Assembly: GCF_030247185.1 (NCBI RefSeq)
Contig: NC_080571.1
Coordinates: forward strand, 8,429,001 to 8,493,000
Length of the DNA: 64,000 nt
From: Malaya genurostris
Lineage: Eukaryota; Arthropoda; Insecta; Diptera; Culicidae
Direction: 5' to 3'
The position numbers and the translations under genes were made by a program. Shown here piece after piece: positions 58,781 to 64,000 of this stretch (its first letter is position 1; every line of letters starts with the position of its first letter). The notes under the pieces were generated by a model that had not been told where the DNA came from, did no database searches, and was given only the letters and a program-made list of their open reading frames with translations.

Positions 58781-59329
58781 AAATATTGAAATAAGTTTTT
58801 TTTTTGGTTAATTCCAACTTCAATTTTTAAGGTTAGGCTAGAGCAAAAAAAAATTAATCCCATTTGCTCATTCTTTGCACGAGGACGACGTTGGTGGGTT
58901 CGATGTGTTTATGATTTTCATATTTGAGGGTAGTTGCTACCATTTTGGTGCAGTGCGAAAATACTTAATACCCTTTATATTAATTTTTCTTCACTAATCA
59001 TCGTATATATCGGAAACCGGAAATCAGATTGACATGATATTCAACCACAATTTTATGAAGTTATTATACCTTTTATTTGAATCTAAGACTGTGAAAATCG
59101 ATTAACCGATATTCATTTGTTTTGAACAAATTACCCTGAAACACCGGAAACAGATATGTATAACTAAATAGCATGCAATGAAACAATCAGGACTTTCATT
59201 TGAATTTTAGTTTGCGAGAATTTGTTTGTCCTGCTGTTTCTGAGAAAATTGATTGCACATTCTGGTCTCATTCGCATACACAGATACTTTCTCATTTCGA
59301 CGAAGTGAGCCGGAATGTCTATGAAACTT
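58781..59329. other. AT-rich non-coding DNA
   Basis: Nothing recognised before the satellite cluster. Confidence 0.3.
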
Positions 59330-59415
59330 GAGAAGAACTAGAAGAACTAGAAGAATTAGAAGAACTAGAAGAACTAGAAGAATTAGAAGAACTAGAAGAA
59401 CTAGAAGAACTAGAA
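59330..59415. repeat. 9-bp microsatellite (gaactagaa)n
   Basis: About nine units of gaactagaa/gaattagaa, decaying into a-rich sequence. First of three purine-rich arrays in this block. Confidence 0.95.
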
Positions 59416-59457
59416 AAACTAAAAAAAAAACAGAAGGAAAAAAGAAACTATAAACAA

Positions 59458-59527
59458 AAAGAACCTTACCTTTCTTTACGATTGAGCTCCTCAGTGCATA
59501 ACAGTTTATGTTGCACGGAAAGATGAT
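59458..59527. repeat. Hairpin-MITE remnant at the satellite edge
   Basis: 'gagctcctcagtgcataacagtttatgttgcac' matches the arm of the hairpin family at 31.8 and 51.2 kb (gctcatcagtgcattaacagtttatgttga). It is followed by 'gatgataagacgaaaagacg', resembling the mirror arm end 'gatgagctaaagacgaaacg' from which the next array seems to grow. Confidence 0.6.
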
Positions 59528-59964
59528 AAGACGAAAAGACGAAAAGACGAAAAGACGAAAAGACGAAAAGACGAAAAGACGAAAAGACGAAAAGACGAAA
59601 AGACGAAAAGACGAAAAGACGAAAAGACGAAAAGACGAAAAGACGAAAAGACGAAAAGACGAAAAGACGAAAAGACGAAAAGACGAAAAGACGAAAAGAC
59701 GAAAAGACGAAAAGACGAAAAGACGAAAAGACGAAAAGACGAAAAGACGAAAAGACGAAAAGACGAAAAGACGAAAAGACGAAAAGACGAAAAGACGAAA
59801 AGACGAAAAGACGAAAAGACGAAAAGACGAAAAGACGAAAAGACGAAAAGACGAAAAGACGAAAAGACGAAAAGACGAAAAGACGAAAAGACGAAAAGAC
59901 GAAAAGACGAAAAGACGAAAAGACGAAAAGACGAAAAGACGAAAAGACGAAAAGACGAAAAGAC
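59528..59964. repeat. 8-bp satellite array (gacgaaaa)n, ~55 units
   Basis: A perfectly homogeneous octamer array of about 440 bp with no visible variant units. Its 24-base reading cycle creates the Lys/Arg/Asp/Glu-rich frame on the plus strand and the Phe/Ser-rich frames on the minus strand; these are not genes. Confidence 0.98.
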
Positions 59965-60720
59965 GAACAGAAAGAACAGAAAGAACAGAAAGAACAGAAA
60001 GAACAGAAAGAACAGAAAGAACAGAAAGAACAGAAAGAACAGAAAGAACAGAAAGAACAGAAAGAACAGAAAGAACAGAAAGAACAGAAAGAACAGAAAG
60101 AACAGAAAGAACAGAAAGAACAGAAAGAACAGAAAGAACAGAAAGAACAGAAAGAACAGAAAGAACAGAAAGAACAGAAAGAACAGAAAGAACAGAAAGA
60201 ACAGAAAGAACAGAAAGAACAGAAAGAACAGAAAGAACAGAAAGAACAGAAAGAACAGAAAGAACATAAAGAACAGAAAGAACAGAAAGAACAGAAAGAA
60301 CAGAAAGAACAGAAAGAACAGAAAGAACAGAAAGAACAGAAAGAACAGAAAGAACAGAAAGAACAGAAAGAACAGAAAGAACAGAAAGAACAGAAAGAAC
60401 AGAAAGAACAGAAAGAACAGAAAGAACAGAAAGAACAGAAGGAACAGAAAGAACAGAAAGAACAGAAAGAACAGAAAGAACAGAAAGAACAGAAAGAACA
60501 GAAAGAACAGAAAGAACAGAAAGAACAGAAAGAACAGAAAGAACAGAAAGAACAGAAAGAACAGAAAGAACAGAAAGAACAGAAAGAACAGAAAGAACAG
60601 AAAGAACAGAAAGAACAGAAAGAACAGAAAGAACAGAAAGAACAGAAAGAACAGAAAGAACAGAAAGAACAGAAAGAACAGAAACAACAGAAACAACAGA
60701 AACAATAGAAAACAACAGGA
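59965..60720. repeat. 9-bp satellite array (aacagaaag)n, ~80 units
   Basis: A nearly homogeneous nonamer array with isolated variants (aacataaag near 60264, ggaacag near 60440) and a degenerate right edge (aacagaaac, aatagaaaac) to about 60770. Because 9 is divisible by 3, all minus-strand frames stay open, giving false proteins of 430-557 residues. Confidence 0.98.
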
Positions 60721-60849
60721 AACAGCAGAAAAAAACAGAAAGAACAGAAACAACATATAGAACAAAATGAACGCAAGCACGATAGAGCAGTAAAACACAG
60801 AATGAAAAAAAAAACAGTTTGTTGAAACAAGGTTTTACGCTCAAAATAC

Positions 60850-63800
60850 CGTCATCTACCCTTTTCCCGAAGATGAACACGCGCCTTTCAATGAAAAATA
60901 TTTAACACTGAAAGTTTTTTACCTATCCATCTAACTGCCCTCGCCATAGGCAAAGGCGATCGAACCGGGGGAGATAATTTCAATTCATTCATATCTTGTT
61001 GTGTTTTTCTTTCTCGGACCGAGTTTACGCTGCATTTGGTATTGAAGTGTGCTTCCTGCCTGGAAAGCTTTACACCGGGAGGAGATTAACCGTGGCCCTG
61101 CTTGGATATCGGTTGTGTATTCAATGGTCCGGGTGAAGGACGAAAGATGGGTGATTTTTTTTTCTAAAATAAACATGAATTATAGATGTAATGTTTTTTG
61201 TCTGTGCCATCCGTTTGCTCAGTGTTCTCACTCTCGCGATGAACTAGAGTAGGTAGGTAGAGAGTGAGGGTCTTTTGTTTTGCGTTTTTTGTGCCTAATT
61301 TTATCGCCGATTGTGACGGGTGCAATAAAAATTTGTAGCACGCGGCAAAATTGGCAAGTAAGAAAAAGTCGAGCCCGTGTAAGGGGGGAAAAGAAGCTGA
61401 TTGTCTTTTAGTACTACTTTGACCGACATCTCGGGCTCACTAGTTGCCGGACTTGCGGCATTGTAAAAATCGTGAAATGAGGAAAAACTCCCACTTTAAA
61501 ATTTATGCGAACAACTTGATTACATACCGTGAGGCGTGTAAAGCTCGATCCAAAACACGCCACTTGTCAAATATCAAATAACGAACCCTTTGTGCTGGCT
61601 AAAAAAGAGTCACCCAACGACACACACAACACGGCAATAAATTTCCGGTGACAATAAAAATTTCTTTACAAAAGCACATTAAAACACTTTCATTACGCTC
61701 GATCTCGGCTCCATTGGAAGGGAGCACAAGATATCCTATCACCGAAAAGCGTAACGCTCTCATCTCCGGTCTCAAGCCCCGTTCTCTAGCTGCCCACTCC
61801 CCGCCCACATCCCGGCACACGTGAAGCGAGTCGGCGATGAAAAGAAATTCCCTAAATTTCCCATAATCACACACATATTTTGCCATCGGATACATAAAAT
61901 ATTGCTCCACTTCAGGGACGAGTAGGACGGGAAGGTTTACCGACTTTAAACTTGCCGGAAACGGGTTTTGATCACCACCCACAACTCCTTCCATCGATGG
62001 AAAACCGTTTACGGCAGTGAAGAGGTTGCAAAGTAGATAGACCACCATCAGAAATCGTTTCCGGGATGGGGCGGCGAGGTCGGGCTCGGAATGGAAAGAC
62101 AATATAACGAAAAACGCTTTTTATTAAAATTTTCCAGTAAATTATTCTCTTGCAGTCTATTAAATTTGGGAAATTTGGAAATTCTTTCCTCGGCACATAA
62201 ACCCACTCACACACGTGGCTGGTGGTGATAGAAAGGGGTGGGTTTGATGCTGGAAGGAGGCTTCGAAATTCGACCAACCGGAAGAAAATAGAAACGTTCC
62301 GATGATTGGAAATGGTTTTCAGAGAACAAAAATGTTATCATTATAAACGGTTATATTTTTGAAATTCGCTTAGAAATATGTAGAATATGAATGATATTTT
62401 AGTAGAACTTTTGTCAAGTGACGCTTTCGCATCAGTCAATTCATGAAACACACACTGACACGCTTCGCGAAACGCGTCGATCTTTCCCAGCTATATCCTT
62501 CTTTCAAAGTACCAAATTCATGGTTGAAAATTGAAATTATAATCAACACGAACGTGTTAATGGCCCCTCTCGAAGGGATGAATCAACCAATATCCCGTGC
62601 CACCATCATCGAGCTGATAACGACAATCTTCGTCGTTGCTGATTCGACTGATTCGGTCGTCGGAGGGAGGTTCGTCAGGCGAAAGGCATTCGAAATGATA
62701 AGCAATAATTTTTAATCGGTTTTAATTATGGTCTACATTTTGAAAATTTACTATCTCGCCACGTCGCTTCGACGTGCTTTCGTGGTTGTTATTGGAGATG
62801 AAATTTTGAGTGATAAAATTTCCCGAGTTCGGATAACGTTTTTAACGATCCTGAGACTCATTCAACACCGGGGGGAGTGAATTTGATTAAGTTGATTTAC
62901 AGGTTTATTGATTTTATAGAGCTGCCACCAACAGGTCGTTGCTTTCCTTGCTAATGGCAGTGAATCCAGCAGCTGAAAGCACCCCCATTAAGAAAAATGA
63001 TTCGACATCCTAGTCATAAAATAACGACGGAAGAAAAACCGCATCAACAATCGAGGGATGGCAAGAAGCTACAAAACTATCATAACAGTCATTATCATTC
63101 CTCGGAGCGCTTTGTTCCTTTTCTCGATCGGATCGGGTGCTGATGCATGCAATTGCACCTGCTTGTCCTTCGAAACCCACATTCTTGAGGTCCTTTTAAA
63201 TTTCCCAACGAGAGAACTTAGCGGTTTTGTGTCCACACATATTTATTACTCTACCTGTTTTTTTTTTTCTTCGCTTTTCTTAGTTCCGACAAGGGCAGAC
63301 AACAGACGCATGCAGGTCAGTACCTACTCCACGGCTGATCGAGTCCGACCACGTGCCCCAAAACAAAAATAAGAAAGAAAAAAAAAACAGCCGTTACGAA
63401 TTTCATTAGCGTCATTTTTTTCTGTCATTTTGCTTATTTTTTTCATTACAAACCACCAACACACACACACGTCTTACGTTCTCTCCGGATCAATAAGTAC
63501 AAGGTGACGTTGCGTTTCTGCAGGTGGATCCTGTTTTCGAGGGCACTTGATCAGTCCGATCCTGCCTGAACTTGGTGCTAGACTTCCGCCGCCGTTGGTG
63601 TGATGTTTCGAAGGTGATTAACGCTAATTGATTCAACGATTGATGGCTGTGGGGTCATGCACCATCGAGTTCGATAGTTGGGATATTATTCATAGTAGTG
63701 CGAGTTGCGAACAGTTGCGCTTCACTAAGGGGAAAGAACTTTCGAAGGCGCGATTTGATTTTTTAAATTATGAATTATGAAACAAATAATATAATTTAAG

Positions 63801-64000
63801 AAAATAGCGATAGACCAACCAAAGCGTTTCTTATTATTTAAAAAGGGCACGAGTATCGAAATATTTTAAAGTAAAGTATCAACTGATGGCAGAAGAGATT
63901 TACCACAATTAATCTTAAAATGTCTTTCTCTTCACATCGCTGTATTTTCTTCTCAACGCATTCAGTAGGATAACAAAGGTATTTTGGCCCACTTTGTAAA
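60850..64000. other. Repeat-poor block, no gene confirmed
   Basis: GC-richer DNA without recognisable repeats. The longest non-repeat frame is on the minus strand at 61599-62102 (167 codons from a TTG). From an internal ATG near 62049 it would begin MVVYLLCNLFTAVNGFPS, superficially like a signal peptide, but no family is recognised and no splice or promoter evidence exists. Likely host intronic or intergenic DNA. It runs off the window end. Confidence 0.35.

Noticed and set aside
59207..60880. Frames of 253-557 residues rich in SVL, SFC, FLF or KTKRRKDE repeats
   Set aside because: Artefacts of 8-bp and 9-bp tandem repeats that contain no stop codons; no start context or flanking coding sequence.
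61599..62102. 167-codon minus-strand frame with a signal-peptide-like start MVVYLLCNLF
   Set aside because: The nominal start is TTG, no family is recognised, and there is no splice, promoter or conservation evidence.

Overview
This window is eukaryotic, AT-rich, non-coding DNA packed with transposon remains. It most likely comes from a mosquito of the Aedes/culicine type. The clues are a DD37E transposase of the ITmD37E kind known from mosquitoes, gag-like LINE ORF1 fragments, a tRNA-derived SINE and a recurring mosquito-like repeat (gatggctgaaccgat...acttccggttc). I recognised these from memory and searched nothing. I see no convincing host exon, tRNA, rRNA or CRISPR. Almost every long open frame is a transposon fragment or an artefact of simple repeats.

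Layout. 0-4.6 kb: a decayed ~270-bp tandem repeat split by a CACGG-ended MITE, then a long (AT)n tract and a mariner relic split by a small MITE. 7.8-9.0 kb: a palindromic element carrying four ~160-bp repeats. 9.3-10.6 kb: a LINE gag relic and an interspersed repeat. 12.7-14.7 kb: nested TA-type elements and a transposase relic. 20-23.9 kb: two LINEs, one inserted in the other with a clear 9-bp target-site duplication. 25-27.7 kb: a SINE, a hAT end, and a piggyBac-type MITE in a possible mariner fragment. 31-38 kb: hairpin MITEs, a three-level nest (mariner > CACGG MITE > CCCAAGTA element) and a palindromic long-TIR element. 39.8-41.6 kb: a piggyBac-type MITE inside a hAT MITE. 41.7-44.1 kb: a larger relative of the palindromic element, with the same ~0.4-kb inverted arms around a broken protein gene. 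44.5-48 kb: LINE 5' UTR and ORF1, an ITmD37E relic, and an internally deleted mariner. 52.3-55.1 kb: a second ITmD37E copy with its catalytic triad intact. 55.4-56.7 kb: an RT relic with a perfect 38-bp palindrome, and a TTA-flanked MITE. 59.3-60.7 kb: purine-rich 9-bp/8-bp/9-bp satellite arrays.

Between these lie repeat-poor, somewhat GC-richer blocks (about 4.6-7.3, 15.4-17.4, 28.1-30.9, 38.4-39.8, 48.8-50.8, 57.2-58.8 and 60.9-64 kb). They may be intronic or intergenic DNA of a large gene; that is inference only.

The best candidate for something under-described is the long-TIR DNA transposon at 41.7-44.1 kb with its internally deleted, foldback-like derivative at 36.8-37.75 kb. Its protein is a decayed cysteine-containing family that I recall only as uncharacterised in insects and cnidarians. 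Shared inverted arms tie it physically to a mobile element here.
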